A stretch of 64,000 nucleotides of DNA, taken from positions 41,001 to 105,000 of the forward strand of contig RPFO01000649.1 in NCBI GenBank assembly GCA_009746045.1. The letters are read 5' to 3'. Each line of letters opens with the position of its first letter. Within the stretch, counting starts at the first letter, position 1. Origin of the DNA: Mesostigma viride (Eukaryota > Streptophyta > Mesostigmatophyceae > Mesostigmatales > Mesostigmataceae). Positions 49,601 through 60,877 of this stretch are shown in pieces. The position numbers were made by a program, and so were the translations under genes. The notes under the pieces were generated by a model. It had not been told where the DNA came from and did not search any database. It saw only the letters and a program-made list of their open reading frames with translations.

Positions 49601-50070
49601 TGTTACGTCCCAGCCCAGACACACCTAGCCTGAGCTACGTAGCGAAAGATCTACCATGCCGGAATTAGGAAGATTCAAGGTGGCCTAATGCAGATTGCGC
49701 TTCACGACTGGAATCGTGAGATATCTGGCACCGCGACTTGATGCCAAGCTAATTAATACACACTTATAATGGCTAGCAAGACCAATTACAAATGGATAGT
49801 TGCCCCAGGTTTAATGTGTAGGCGTATTCGCACTTATCATTCATCAAACCAAGAGGACGAGACTCTCGTCCTCGGACCAATTTCACCTAGGTCTGCCACT
49901 ACGCTGGCAAGGGGCGCCGACATGGCGCCGACCTTCCAAAGCATGCAGTCCACACAAGATCCTCGGGTCGACATCGACCCTCGCCTACAGAATCCACGCA
50001 TGAGTACAATATCGCAACTAGCTATGAAGTACGCAGCGCGGCGCGACTGCACCGGCCCCTAGAAGATACA
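49601..50070 (-). repeat. 5' LTR, truncated (470 bp)
   Basis: Matches 41367-41838 of the 3' LTR, then stops abruptly at 50070; about 200 bp at its U3 end are missing. On the minus strand it contains CATTATAAGTGTG, a possible TATA box, so some promoter function may remain. Confidence 0.85.
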
Positions 50071-50867
50071 CCGTCCGCATTGGAAGTTTGTTATTATGGG
50101 TCAATTTTTGCCGTATTTGTGTTTTTGTTGTATTCACCTTTTGCCCGGACTTTCAGACTTTTTTTTTTCAAACTTACCTAAGTAATGAAAAAAACCTAAG
50201 TCCAAAGCCAAACCTCCTTTATGACGCAAATCTGCTTTTGGCTTAGGACTTGTGTTTTTTGCCTGAGTTAGCCCTACAAAAAAAAAGCGCTGCTATCAAG
50301 GGTTACTGCACGGCTGAAACACTTACGTCCTGTGCTTTTTTCCTAACGCAGCCCTGCAAAAAAAAAAAAGATACCATGGGTAATGCAAGAGCTGAAAATG
50401 TAAACTTGTAGCATTTCCAAAAAAAAAAAAGTGGGGACTTGCGTGTATTCATTATGCTGTGTGTAATGCACATGTGCTTATTTCATGTTGCCACCGGCCA
50501 GATTCATATAATGTTACAGTTATGATATGATTGTGTGGGTCATGATCCAAGGCAAACAAGTATTGCATTAAAAATATTTTAGGTCACTTATATCATCCCC
50601 ATGTTACAGCCATCATCACCATAACTTCACGACACTTCAATATAGTCCCCGCACAAAATCATCTCATCACGACCATCATCACCGTCTATGATCCTGCCTA
50701 GCCAGGCATCATTAAACTTGTCAGTCACCACACGTAATTGTGCAGTTTTCTATCCATGGGCAATTTCTACTTCCATCTCATTCTCAAAGTCCACCACTTG
50801 TTGGTACAATAATGGTTGCGCGTCTAACAACAGGTGACTCAATTTTGGCAGGTTCTTTTTTCAATTT
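50071..50867. other. AT-rich intergenic region
   Basis: No gene seen. It has several runs of 8-12 A or T and a CATCATCACC-rich patch near 50600-50690. Confidence 0.4.
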
Positions 50868-52031
50868 TTAGTGACAGGCTGCAGGCCAGCCTCCTCCTCC
50901 CCGAGGTCGAAGTACGCGGAGCAAATATGGCGGCTGCCGGTGAGCATCAGAGACGAGCACACGTCGCTCCTCCTCGCTCAGATCCCTGCTTGTAGCTGTC
51001 ACGGTGATGTGGTACGATGCCCATTTCGGCTTTTTCTCCGTGCTGGCCTTGTCGCCCAGCACGGGAATATACTCCTCCTCGCTTCCGCCGGGGGCCTCCT
51101 CGGCAGGGGCAGACGGCTGCTTGGCTTGCTGGGCATCGCCTTGTGCTGCCTTCTTCTGCGCTTCCTTCCTCTCTGCTTTCTCACTCGCCTTCCTGCAAAA
51201 TCCCAGCATAACAGATAGCAGAAAGCCGAATTGTAATTAGCATGGATATAACGCATTAAGCAAAAGGTCAAAATGCAAGAATAGCGTCCACACGAACCAC
51301 CAAGAAACTTTTTTTCTGGCTTCGCTGCGTAGGTGCTGTCTGCGTCGCCCTGGTGTTGTGAATATCCGATTGCAGCAGTCGCACGGGTATCCATTAGTAG
51401 GTACAGGTTGTGCCCTGTCGTGCTCCCTCTGCTCGGCATAAATAAGCCGGGTGCAGGTTGTACTGCGGGGTCACCTCAGTTTCTGCTTTTTCTTCATTTT
51501 GACACTCCCCTTCCTCTGAATCCTCGCCTTTATCACTCTCCTCTCTCTCCACCACATTTTCGGTATCGCCGCTCGATTCATCGCTTAAAATGAAGTTTCT
51601 GTGCCGTGTGGGTTAAGCTCGTCGTCGGCGACGTCGTCGTCTTCAAGCTCATGCCGGGCTTGGCGCCTGGCTTCTCCAGCTTGACCATGTCCTGTTGTAT
51701 ATGCGCTGGCAGGTGCTTTCCTAATTTTATTCTTCCTTCCAATCGTGCGTGTCCATTTGGAATCAAATGCCTCTGAATATCGGATATTCTTCTTCCCTCC
51801 ACGTTTCGTTTTTTCGTGGGACGCTGTCCAGTAGTATGCGCTGTCATGTCCTTTCCAGAATGTCCTTTCCGAATGTTTTGTTCCGTTTTTGTATCCAATC
51901 GTGCGTCTCCATTTCGATTCCATGATAATTTTTTCCTCGAATCGTCCGTTTCGAATCTGATTGCCTTTCATGCGAATATTTTTCCCTCTACCGGTTCTGT
52001 CCATGACTTGGCGTTTCATTTTTTCGTCCAA
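50868..52031 (-). pseudogene. Unrecognised coding-like fragments, charged protein
   Basis: Three coding-like stretches on the minus strand. 52031-51585 has an internally repeated pattern (SKWRRTIGYKNGTK and SKWTRTIGRKNK). 51595-51475 is strongly acidic (DTENVVEREESDKGEDSEE) and ends at a possible donor. 51192-50868 follows a good acceptor (TTTTGCAG) and is Lys/Glu-rich, with KKPKWASYHITVTATSRDLS. The frames do not join cleanly, so it is either a broken transposon gene or a gene whose exons I cannot resolve. No family recognised. Confidence 0.3.
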
Positions 52032-52239
52032 TCCTGAGTGTTCATTACTTCCTGTTCATAGCCTTTCCCTATGATTTGGCGTTTCATCGCTGATGTCGTA
52101 CGCTGTGTACGACTTATATCAGTAGCACGTCCCGCCACAGACGAGTTTCCGTGTTGTACACTTGTCTTCTCCCGGTTAGGGCTAAGTTTTGCAAAAAACA
52201 AAAGTCCTAAGTCGAAACCATTTTTTCCGCCTGTTTGCA

Positions 52240-52870
52240 TTACGAATAACCCTGGATTGTTTGTTGGGGAGCCAGTTAGAGTCCCGGGTTTTTATTATTT
52301 AATTAAAACCTTTTGTTTGTTTGTTTGTCCTGCAGCCGTTCAAGGCACTTGGGTACTTCTTTAATTAAATTTCTTTTGTTTGTTTGGTAGATATGGTACA
52401 CGCCGTCCCCAACCCGCCCGGCGGCCCCCCTTTCGGCGGCCACAGGCCGGCTATAGTCAGTGGAGGTCTCAGGTCAGTGATACCCTATTTAATTGCTCAA
52501 GGCCCATAAGTATCGCACATGAGTAGTACATCTTACATGTACTGTAGACACGCTCAGGCCTCAGCCTCTACTGAGTACCGACCGACGTGCCCTGCCGAGG
52601 CAGTAGAGCATGGATTGCTGGATGCAAAAGCGGTTCACTTGGTTCGCGCCTCACCCCGCGCTCGGCCTGCGTCTCGCGGGTTTTTTTCGATTTTCACGAT
52701 ATTTCATGTTCCCCGCCTGTCCAAGGTATTTCCGAAGGTTTTATGTACTTTATATAATATAATATAAAGTGTTTGTTTGTTTTCTCACAGGGCGACGACC
52801 CCGTGCCCACATGAGTTAATTAATTAATTTTGTTTGTTTGTTTGTTGAGTCCAGTCCTCAGCCCCCGGAG
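52240..52870. other. Region with (GTTT)n and TTAATTAA motifs
   Basis: No gene seen. Short GTTT runs next to TTAATTAA occur three times (about 52310, 52375, 52830), suggesting ends of small insertions. Confidence 0.35.
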
Positions 52871-52874
52871 TTAA

Positions 52875-53213
52875 TTAATCTTCGGAGCACGCTGAACAGG
52901 TCATTCGTGGGTACGGGTGGGGGAGGCAGGTCTTGCCACTCTTGTTCAGGCAGAAGAGTTTATTCTTATGCACACGGCACTCCTGGGTCACTAGGAGCCA
53001 CTTGTACCACTCTTTGACCTTCACCACCACCTTTGCCTTCTGCCCCAACCCTCCTCTCACCTGGGTCATCAGTGTAGAGGGTACATGGAGGGCAACAATT
53101 GTTGGATGCACAACGTAGCTGTGACAACAGGTAGTCATATCTGTTGCATGCGCGAGTGGTGACGCGCAGTAGTAGCTACTCTGGTTGGCTGCTGCACTGT
53201 TACAGGTGGTCAC
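52875..53213 (-). other. Possible Cys-rich ORF fragment, unrecognised
   Basis: The C-terminal half of this frame (VVVKVKEWYKWLLVTQECRV, CLNKSGKTC, RMTCSACSED) looks protein-like, with paired cysteines. It may be a transposase tail. There is no start context or partner exon and no family is recognised. Confidence 0.2.
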
Positions 53214-54533
53214 ACTTGTTCTTTTCCTTCATTGGGTTGTTTTATTTTCTTTAGGTGCTGGTACTAAGTCATGCCAGTATCTTGGAGACAGGCAGGTAGT
53301 ATAGCCAGTCTGGCTAGCTGCTGCGCTGTCACGGGTGGTCACACCTGTCCTTAATTCTTCTTTCTTTTGTTGTTTGGTTATTTCCATATGCTGCTAGTCA
53401 TGCCAGTATGTTGACACTGTGTCCCTGTGGTTGTAGCCGTTAGCTGCCTGTACCTTGTGCCTCCTTTGCAGGGGCCAGGATGGCTGCCTGTGCTCACCTT
53501 ATAGGTGCTATAGTGACAATTGCTATCTTTAGTAGCATTGTCCCTTGTAGTCTTTAGTGACTGCAATATTCTAGCAATATTTGTATCAGCTGTGACAGCA
53601 GCTAGTAGTAGCTGTGTTGTCTAGGTTGGTCTTATTTGCTACTAAACATCGCAATTAGGGATACCCTCATGGCTGTTGCTGTCTCTTTGTTGGGATCAAT
53701 AAGTTAAAGTGACAGTTGTTGCAACAGTTAGTCATAGCTGGTGCCATCATGAGTATTTTGTCTCTTTTGCTTCTTTTGGTTCTTGTGTATATGGCCCTCA
53801 CGGCCGTCCATGTGAAGTGCATCAACACTTTACCTCTTTTGTTTCCTTAGTGGTTGTCGCCGGCGTTCCACCGGCTTGTTCCTTTGTGCATCATGTCCAT
53901 CTTCAAGCGTCGGCCTGTTTGGCAAGGGTACTTTATGTTTCTTACCTTTGACGTATCTATGTGACGTGGTTGTTTCAGAATGATGCGCTTGGTTGTTGTA
54001 GCTCGGGACCGTAGTAACCTTACTTTTCCTTCCAGTCAGGGAGGGTTCTATCAGCATATGCTTTGCAACCTTCCTAGTTGCAGATTTCACTTTGCTGAAA
54101 TGCATGCTCTTGTGGACGTTCATGGACATCATTTCCCACGTGTGGATCCTACAGGGTTCCCAGTACTCCTGTCATGCACACTTGTCTCCTCTTACTTTTT
54201 CCTTCCAGTCAGGGAGGGTTACGTCGCCACAATGTGCAACCTTCTTAGTTGCAGGTTCTAGGCAATGGAGCACTTAGCTGCATGAAGGGCCCGGGATTGT
54301 TGTTGATTTTTGTTGCTTGACATAACAATCTATGGATCTTATAGGGTTAGCAGTACTCCTTCAGTCTGAAGGCGCTATTAGCATTTTGTTCTCTTCCCTG
54401 TTCTAAGGGGAGTTAGGACTCTTCACATGGGGTGCATTGGGTTTTACCATCACCCCCACATCATCTATCCTCAGTCGCATTCAGCCCCTTGCCATCACCC
54501 CATCCCTGCACAGCCACCGTGCCAGGAGCTAGC
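53214..54533. other. Non-coding region with short duplications
   Basis: GGTGGTCACAC with CATGCCAGTAT is repeated around 53205-53275 and 53335-53410. TTTTCCTTCCAGTCAGGGAG is repeated at about 54025 and 54198. No gene recognised. Confidence 0.5.
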
Positions 54534-54790
54534 AATCGGTGTTCTCTGAATGTAGTTTCTTTATAACAGATGAGAATGAACGCCGCTATGTGAGTGGTAC
54601 TACGGGACGGTGGGCCTTGGGCTGGACCGGTTCCATGAGTTAGAATTAGTTGGCCAGTTTTGTATGGCCATTTCTAGTTCGTTAAGTTAAGTAGCAATTA
54701 AGTTACTGTTGCTGACGGCTCATGAGGCGAGCCCGGGCTACGCCGCCCTAAAGTGCCAATTGCACGATGTTCTAGGTCTCTTTTTCTTGT
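54534..54790. repeat. Dispersed repeat A, copy 1 (257 bp)
   Basis: Begins AATCGGTGTTCTCTGAATGT and ends TCTTTTTCTTGT; the same 257 bp recur at 55906-56162, apparently identical. A diverged relative is at 38590. Confidence 0.95.
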
Positions 54791-55783
54791 AATCGGATGT
54801 ATGGGGTATGGGTATGGCGGATTACAAGAAATTTAATGCTGCCCTAATCGCGTCAGCCTTTTGGCTGGCGGTGGCCGATTAGAGATGGCGCGTGATTGAC
54901 ATAGCTTGAACAGTCACGTGACTGTGAAAAAGAAATTAATTACCCTCGTCGGTTTTCTCCCCGCAGCTGGGTTCTTGGCCGACGAGAGACTATAAAATAC
55001 TTCGCGTTTGCCTGCGCGTGGCACCTGTACGGAACTCTGAAACCATGAGTAAGATTTCCGTGCCACGCTGCAGTGCCTACCGCTTTGCTGCGGAATGTCG
55101 CAGCAGGGTTGCAGTTCCTGACTACTGACTGCCGAAGGAAGGGTGGTCGGGTTACTTTCAGTGGGCATTGTGATGGACGACAAGTCTGTCGGCCCTCGCG
55201 TAAGTAGAAAAATATTTACCAGCATCCGCTCTTATGGGTGCGTGAGGTCTCGGGAATGTGGTGGGGACGAATTATGCAATATTTCGATTCAGACCGAGAC
55301 TTAAGGGGCCAGTTTAACAGACGGACCTGGGCCGGGCAGGACCAAATATTTTGGCCGGCCCAGTTGCGCTTGCGCTTTATCGGCCGCTGGGGTGTGTGAT
55401 GAGAGCCTGCTCATCAACTAAAACCTGAAATATGGAAAGTTACTCCCCCAGGTGACAACGTTGACAGTAATCGAGATATGGTGGCATCGGGTGACGTCCT
55501 ACAAGTTGTCGTCACGTTAGGGCGGCACTGGCCTTTGAGGGAGGTCCGTGGTCGTTAAACGAGGCGTCTTCTTCCTTGTCTTTGCGTGCACATTCAACAC
55601 CCTCTTTTACTGGCCGAGGGTGGAAGGCTGGGGGGGGCCCTGCGAAGGGTTATCGTGCATGAGGCTCGCTACAGCCGCCGGCGATTGTAATGGTCGTGAC
55701 CGTTGCGGCAGGGCAGCCTCGAGAGCCACTGAGCGAAAGTGGTTGGCGGAGCTTTGGAGATAAAGCACCAGGAAAGGGGGGTT
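54791..55783. other. Spacer between repeat copies
   Basis: No gene seen. Starts with TGTAATCGGATGTA-like sequence also found near 2171. ACTATAAAATACTTCGC at about 54990 resembles a TATA box, but nothing credible follows it. Confidence 0.35.
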
Positions 55784-56322
55784 GGGTAACGAGAACTACA
55801 ATCAATCATGAAATGGGTGCAGCGTGGCAGGCTCACTCATGGGTTCTGTAATTGCCCACTTATTGTTTTAATCAAATGTTGGTGGATTGGTAATAGTGGG
55901 AATAGAATCGGTGTTCTCTGAATGTAGTTTCTTTATAACAGATGAGAATGAACGCCGCTATGTGAGTGGTACTACGGGACGGTGGGCCTTGGGCTGGACC
56001 GGTTCCATGAGTTAGAATTAGTTGGCCAGTTTTGTATGGCCATTTCTAGTTCGTTAAGTTAAGTAGCAATTAAGTTACTGTTGCTGACGGCTCATGAGGC
56101 GAGCCCGGGCTACGCCGCCCTAAAGTGCCAATTGCACGATGTTCTAGGTCTCTTTTTCTTGTCCCCCCCCCCCCCCCCCTTCTTGTGTTTGTTTCTAGGG
56201 TAACGAGAACTACAATCAATCATGAAATGGGTGCAGCGTGGCAGGCTCACTCATGGGTTCTGTAATTGCCCACTTATTGTTTTAATCAAATGTTGGTGGA
56301 TTGGTAATAGTGGGAATAGAAG
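55784..56322. repeat. Duplicated B-A-B block
   Basis: Segment B (about 122 bp, GGTAACGAGAACTACAATCA) lies at about 55784-55905 and 56197-56321, flanking copy 2 of repeat A (55906-56162). A 16-C run at 56163-56178 separates A from the second B. Confidence 0.93.
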
Positions 56323-56896
56323 TAGTAATCCTTGCTGTTAATCGGGGTTGCTGTTGGTCATACCTGCTGTTTGCTGGGATTGATGTCAGGTGATAATGGG
56401 TGTTCCTACCCATTGTTGTGGGTGTGTGGCACGTTTCTGTTGCAGGTAGTTGTTAGGGATACTATATCCACCTGGCCACAATATATCCCAGCCTGATTTA
56501 TTTCTTGTTGGATTTATTACTTATGGACTGGGAATTTGATAGCTATGATGAGCTAGATGGATTGGGCTCAATGAGCTGATCAATATTCATGTGCCATAGT
56601 CCTATACTTGGACATGGATGACTTGTACCCTGAGTCAGCCTAGTAGCATCACGTATTTGATTGACAAGTGGTGCTATGGCCTATTGGACAAGTGTTTGGT
56701 CCATGAGCTGACAAGTGTTGGCAGCTCATGATGACACATGTTATGACTTACATGATGACAAGTGGGTAGACTCATTGCATGACACTTGTCACTCCAAGGA
56801 GAAGAGATGTGTCACTTTATTAATCATGTTATGTGGCACATTATTACGTAGACACTTGGCATCTAGCTATTATGCCAGCTCATTGGATCATGTCTA

Positions 56897-56995
56897 GAAT
56901 GTTCTAGGAATGTTCTAAGAATATGCCAGGAATATTCCTGGAATATACTGAGAATATGCTGGGAATATGCTAGGATTATGCTAGGATGTTTCTAC
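56897..56995 (+). promoter_or_regulatory. 11-bp array of heat-shock-element-like dyads
   Basis: Nine units on an exact 11-bp period, consensus GAATRTKCTRG. Units 1, 2 and 4 contain GAAnnTTC, the inverted dyad bound by heat-shock factor; the others have one or two changes. The array ends 51 bp before the TATA box at 57047. Two TGATGTCA sites lie between. Confidence 0.55.
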
Positions 56996-57046
56996 AAGCT
57001 TCTGTGATGATGTCATTGCTGATGTCATCCTTCCTAGCCTAAAAGG

Positions 57047-57054
57047 TATAAAAG
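57047..57054 (+). promoter_or_regulatory. TATA box of the putative LTR
   Basis: TATAAAAG. Transcription would start near 57075-57085. A triple CCTCCATTC repeat follows at about 57079-57108. Confidence 0.6.
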
Positions 57055-57135
57055 GAAACTGCCCCCTAAGGGCAGGTACCTCCATTCGACCTCCATTCAA
57101 CCTCCATTCAAGCTCTTCTCCAACTATTATATTCT

Positions 57136-57141
57136 AATAAA
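57136..57141 (+). terminator. AATAAA signal of the putative LTR
   Basis: AATAAA lies about 85 bp after the TATA box, a typical R-region spacing for LTR polyadenylation. Confidence 0.45.
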
Positions 57142-57191
57142 GCCATTTATTCTTCCACGTAAATTGTCTTCAACCTCTCTTTCTTTCAGCA

Positions 57192-58198
57192 CCTGCAAGG
57201 TGTGTGGGTAGCAAGGCCAAGCACAAGGCATTGTGTAAAACCCATTAGTTTCCTCTCCCAATCCAAACAGTAGTTATACCTATTTTTTTTTTTTTTTACT
57301 CAATACTAGTAGCGGTAATGCTGGTAACCGTGGCAATGGTTTATCGGACATCTACCATGATGACAGGGGCTCGTGATAGCTCAGTACCGGGGAGTTCCTC
57401 GACTACGGCTTCGCAAGGCAACCCCTTTAGATGGATTAGCAAGGGGGTTGGATTAGGAAAAAGTTGGACGTGTTTGTAGGGGCAGCCTTGCTTGTGGACC
57501 TGATCACTCCACTCTCACTGCCATTCGGACACATGTTTCGTAGACACTGCCTTGTCCTGAACTTCACACCCCTTTCTCCCCAGTCTGGGAGTACCCTTGT
57601 TGGTACAATGTCTTTGTACCTCAGTTGTGGCACGTCAATTTTGGCTTGATATTCTATCTGTTTGGTTTGTTTGGAATTTTTTTCCCTTTCCCCCCCCCCC
57701 CCTCCGGGTGCTTTCCGTCGCGAGGGCGCTCCGATTCCCATAGAGGGGGGAGGAGAGAAGAAGGAAGAGGCTTCACAGCCCCTTAGGGGGGGGAGGAGTC
57801 ACATGGATAGGCATCTGTGTGTTACCCAGTTAGTGGACTGAAGGGAGAGACTCCCATCCCCCTTAGGGGGGGGAGGAGTCTGTGTGAGAAAGCACTGAGG
57901 TTACTAGTGTTATTACTAGTGGTGAGATCAGGTGCATGTGTTGGTATGTGTATAGTAGATAGGTGGTTGGGTGTCCCTGGTTCATCAGGGACAAGGGTCA
58001 GCTGCACTATGATGTGTGCGCTTAGAAGATGTATGTAGGTGTATGGGGTGTGCATAAAGGATTGGAAGATGCGTATGCGTGTCAGAGGAATCTTTCAATT
58101 TTTTTTTAATTTTCACTTTGTGTGGTTTTCTCCATGCAAAGGCACACGCAGGGCTCCCCCTTAGGGGGGGGAGGTATCTCATCTCTTTCGTGCGATGG
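57192..58198. other. Region with repeated CCCCTTAGGGG purine tracts
   Basis: No gene recognised. CCCCTTAGGGGGGGGAGGAG-type sequence occurs near 57780 and 57860, and a variant near 58156; 57385-57450 carries, in inverted orientation, sequence also found at about 35795-35870. A run of T (57280-57298) and a run of C (57692-57703) are present. Confidence 0.5.
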
Positions 58199-59774
58199 AT
58201 GTGCGCAGTCATGCACACTTGTCTCTTCCCCACCACACCAATACCAGCCGCAGGTCCGCAAGGAGGAGCTATCTGCTCTTCAAGACCCCGCTCTTCAGGA
58301 GGGGTTGGACCTCGGCGTTAGTTCATTCGGCGCGGAGTCCCCCTTGTAGTCATACGAGGTGGCGAGGGACACCGATTTCATAAGGGTTACGTACGTCGGC
58401 GCAGTGGCGGCAGTCAGCGCTAGGGCGGCCGTCGGGCGAAGTATCACACGCGACTTCCGTCGCAAGCGTATATTTGTGCAACGGTGGTAAGCCACCGTAC
58501 ATGGAGCCCGCGCTATGCCCCTCAGGTATAGTGGCGACGGGCGACAAGGACAAGGAGACACAGTGGCCACATAGGCGAGTCGATGGACGCATCGGCGAGT
58601 CATTTGTTGGACAACATGGTTTCCGGCGTTAACAAGGCGTCCGACCTCTCTTCGCAGTCCGCGGTGGAGGTCGAGCAGCGGGTTTTCTCCCAGCTGCAGG
58701 CGCTGCGTTTAGGTTTGGAGAAACAGATGGTTGCACAGGCGGAGTTTTTTTTTTTTAGGCGCGGTTGTCCACCACGATGGAAGCGGTACTCCAAAAGGTG
58801 ATGGAGCGGATGTTGACTCCCCAAGCGGCGGCGGGACCTGGGGCTTCTGCACCTTTCAGTGCAGGACCCAATCAGGTCGCGCCTTAAGGGCCGGGCGGGG
58901 CAGTCACCAGCGCGACGTTACCGGTGGGTACTGTGACCGTTGCGGGTGGTAATTCCGGGGTTGTGGGGCCGTCAGGTCCCCCAATGACGGGGCTTTCCAG
59001 TGCGCGTCCAGGGATCGCACCGGGGCCGTCAGGTCCCCTCGTGGCGGGGCTTTCCAGCTCCTCCCACCGACCTTTGGCTCCTGTCCAGGTTCCCCTCAGG
59101 GGTCTGGGTGGACCTCCCTATTGCCGCGTGTGGCGATAGTACGGGCGTGCGATTGGTCATGGTCACATGACAGTTTACATTGTGTTCTTCACCACATTGT
59201 CCTATCGGGTTGGAGCTTTTGGCACCTTGCTTGCCATTGGTAGACTGATCTATTTGGGACGTCGTTGAGTTGGTGACATTTGGCGACACTCGGTGATCTT
59301 TGGCGACTTTTGGCTACTTTATTGTAGTATGGCCTTTATTGGCTCTTGTGATGAGAATTTGGAGGTTGAGCCACCTGCGTGTGATGTATCACCTCGTGCA
59401 GTTACAGTGGTGTTCGTGTCGATGCCTGTATTGACTATCCTCACTTTGGATGTGTTACGATTCACGTATATCCGTGGCTAAACTTGTGGTGATCGTGGAG
59501 ACCTTGGCTCACTGCCCTGTGTCTTGGCCCCTCGCTTCTGTCCTTTGGGCATGCATCCTTCTTCTGCGTGCCGCGCGGCCAATGGACGGGATCTGAGTTG
59601 GGCTTGCCCGATGGACCAGCTTAGTCGTGCAAGCTGGTCCCTGCCCCATCGGGACCATAGGTCACTCATGGGTTGCACCATGCGTATACGGAGTCTAGCA
59701 TGTTCTGGGCGTGGTTGTCGTTGGTCACTTGGGCTAGCGGGGTAGCCGACCTCTCCCCAGAGAGGGGGGAGGAG
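58199..59774 (+). pseudogene. Decayed plus-strand LTR-retroelement body
   Basis: Coding-like pieces in shifting frames: YEVARDTDFIRVTYVGAVAA (about 58352), SSQSAVEVEQRVFSQLQALR (about 58640), a helix MEAVLQKVMERMLTPQAAAG (about 58780) and a Gly/Pro/Ser-rich repeat (GPSGPPMTGLSSARPG, GPSGPLVAGLSSS). The break near 58745 coincides with a T run. It looks like a retroelement N-terminal or Gag-like region, but no zinc knuckle or RT is seen. It ends at a polypurine tract. Confidence 0.35.
59761..59774 (+). promoter_or_regulatory. Polypurine tract
   Basis: AGAGGGGGGAGGAG directly before TGTTGCGTCC. It mirrors the tract and LTR start of the element at 42037. Confidence 0.6.
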
Positions 59775-60480
59775 TGTTGCGTCCAAGCCTATTTAATTAG
59801 GTTCCTTTAGTGGACAGTTCGGCGCAACAATGTGAAATAGGCGAAGTCTTAGTGTTCGACTATTTAGGACTATTTGTACAGCCGGTTCATACGGCGTTGT
59901 ACTTGCTATTCAGTGGTTTTGTAGTACTTTCGGTACTTTGGTTTATCTGTAGGTGCGCAGCATGTCAATGTGCGTGGACCTAGTATAAGTCGTTTTGGGT
60001 CGTACAGTCAATTCGTGTGAACCGTAGCGCCCTAGAGATCTCGGTTAATTGACCATGCGTCCAAGCAGTGCTGCTTGGCACTGCTTGGCAACGCCGTGAG
60101 ACGCCAAGGTTAATAGTGTGTGGGAACGTTCACCATTGTCACCCCCGGAATGAATGAAATGAATTGAGTTAATCTCTTTCTCTTTCCGGCTGGGTCACGC
60201 CCGCGGGTTTAGGAAATGCATGGTCCTGAATTCCTGTCGTAAATGCTACATGTACCTCGGGAGGCATTAGCCACGCTTCCCTATAGAGGTTGTCTCACCG
60301 CAGACTATAACCGGCCAGGGTCAACTGCGCCAGGTCAATTATGTTAGATTAGTTATCGTCCATACTAGTCATGGTGTGGATTGCGTAGATTAATATAGCG
60401 ACCACTGTTCATAATGGTCTATTATGAATCAGGTGTAGATCTTTCGCAGCCGGCAGTCAGCCGGGATGTAAAATCACGTG
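59775..60480 (+). repeat. LTR start (3' LTR, end not defined)
   Basis: Starts TGTTGCGTCCAAGCC with an inverted GGCGCAACA about 45 bp inside, the same design as the 41367-42036 LTR (TGTTACGTCC and internal GGACGTAACA). The distal end was not found; the listed end is a guess. Confidence 0.4.
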
Positions 60481-60715
60481 TCTATTAATTAATTAATGTT
60501 CGTGGATTCTTATGTACAGCCGCAGCCCGCAGGCTGCAAAACTAAGTTTGTCAGGTTGCATTCGCGCTTTTCACCTAAGCCGGCCAGCAGGCGGGGAAAT
60601 TTGCGCGCCAGTGGGGCTTGCGTATTTTGCTGCCTAAAATCACGTAGCGGGTCCGGACTTGGCAAAAAATGGCCTCCTGCGCGGCCAAAAATGGCCTGAC
60701 ACAGGTCTACAAATT

Positions 60716-60840
60716 GAGTCATTACCGCGTTAAGTTGCGATGGCCTCCATGCTTAAGTTGCGGTCGCCCCCCAAAACTCGGCGACGCAACTTAACGCGGG
60801 AACGCAACCTTAGGAAACGCAACTTAACGCGGGAATGACT
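60716..60840. repeat. 125-bp foldback element
   Basis: The left arm at 60716-60739 (GAGTCATTACCGCGTTAAGT...) and right arm at 60818-60840 (...CTTAACGCGGGAATGACT) are inverse with one mismatch. A third CGCAACTTAACGCGGG lies at about 60785. A MITE-like hairpin. Confidence 0.8.
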
Positions 60841-60877
60841 GTAGTGATGTCCGGTATCAGGGCGTAGAGCACATCTA

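Larger units (their letters stand above)
41367..50070 (-). mobile_element. LTR retrotransposon, gag-bearing, pol mostly lost
   Basis: Minus-strand element. The 3' LTR is 41367-42036 and the partial 5' LTR is 49601-50070. The shared 470 bp differ by little more than a 2-bp indel (near 41457), so the insertion looks recent. The order is 5' LTR, primer site, a leader with a small RHBD ORF, gag (48376-46325), a broken protease (45881-45472), then about 3.4 kb with no recognisable RT, RNase H or integrase, a polypurine tract, and the 3' LTR. The LTR starts TGTTACGTCC and ends GGACGTAACA, the style of Ty3/Gypsy elements, though without RT or integrase the superfamily is not proven. The element probably depends on a relative for pol. 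The flank left of the 3' LTR is ATGGT; the target duplication cannot be checked because the 5' LTR is truncated. Confidence 0.85.
56453..57191 (+). mobile_element. Putative Copia-type LTR (solo or partial)
   Basis: Starts TGTTAGGGATACTATATCC, has TATAAAAG at 57047-57054 and AATAAA at 57136-57141, then a pyrimidine-rich stretch ending TTTCTTTCA near 57191, the layout U3-R-U5 of an LTR. It repeats short phrases such as TGACAAGTG. No second LTR or gag/pol is in the window, so boundaries are approximate and a solo LTR is likely. Confidence 0.5.

Noticed and set aside
41367..50070. Plus-strand orientation for the LTR element
   Set aside because: Both LTR ends have TG...CA in either direction, but gag, protease, the polypurine tract and the primer site all fit only the minus strand.
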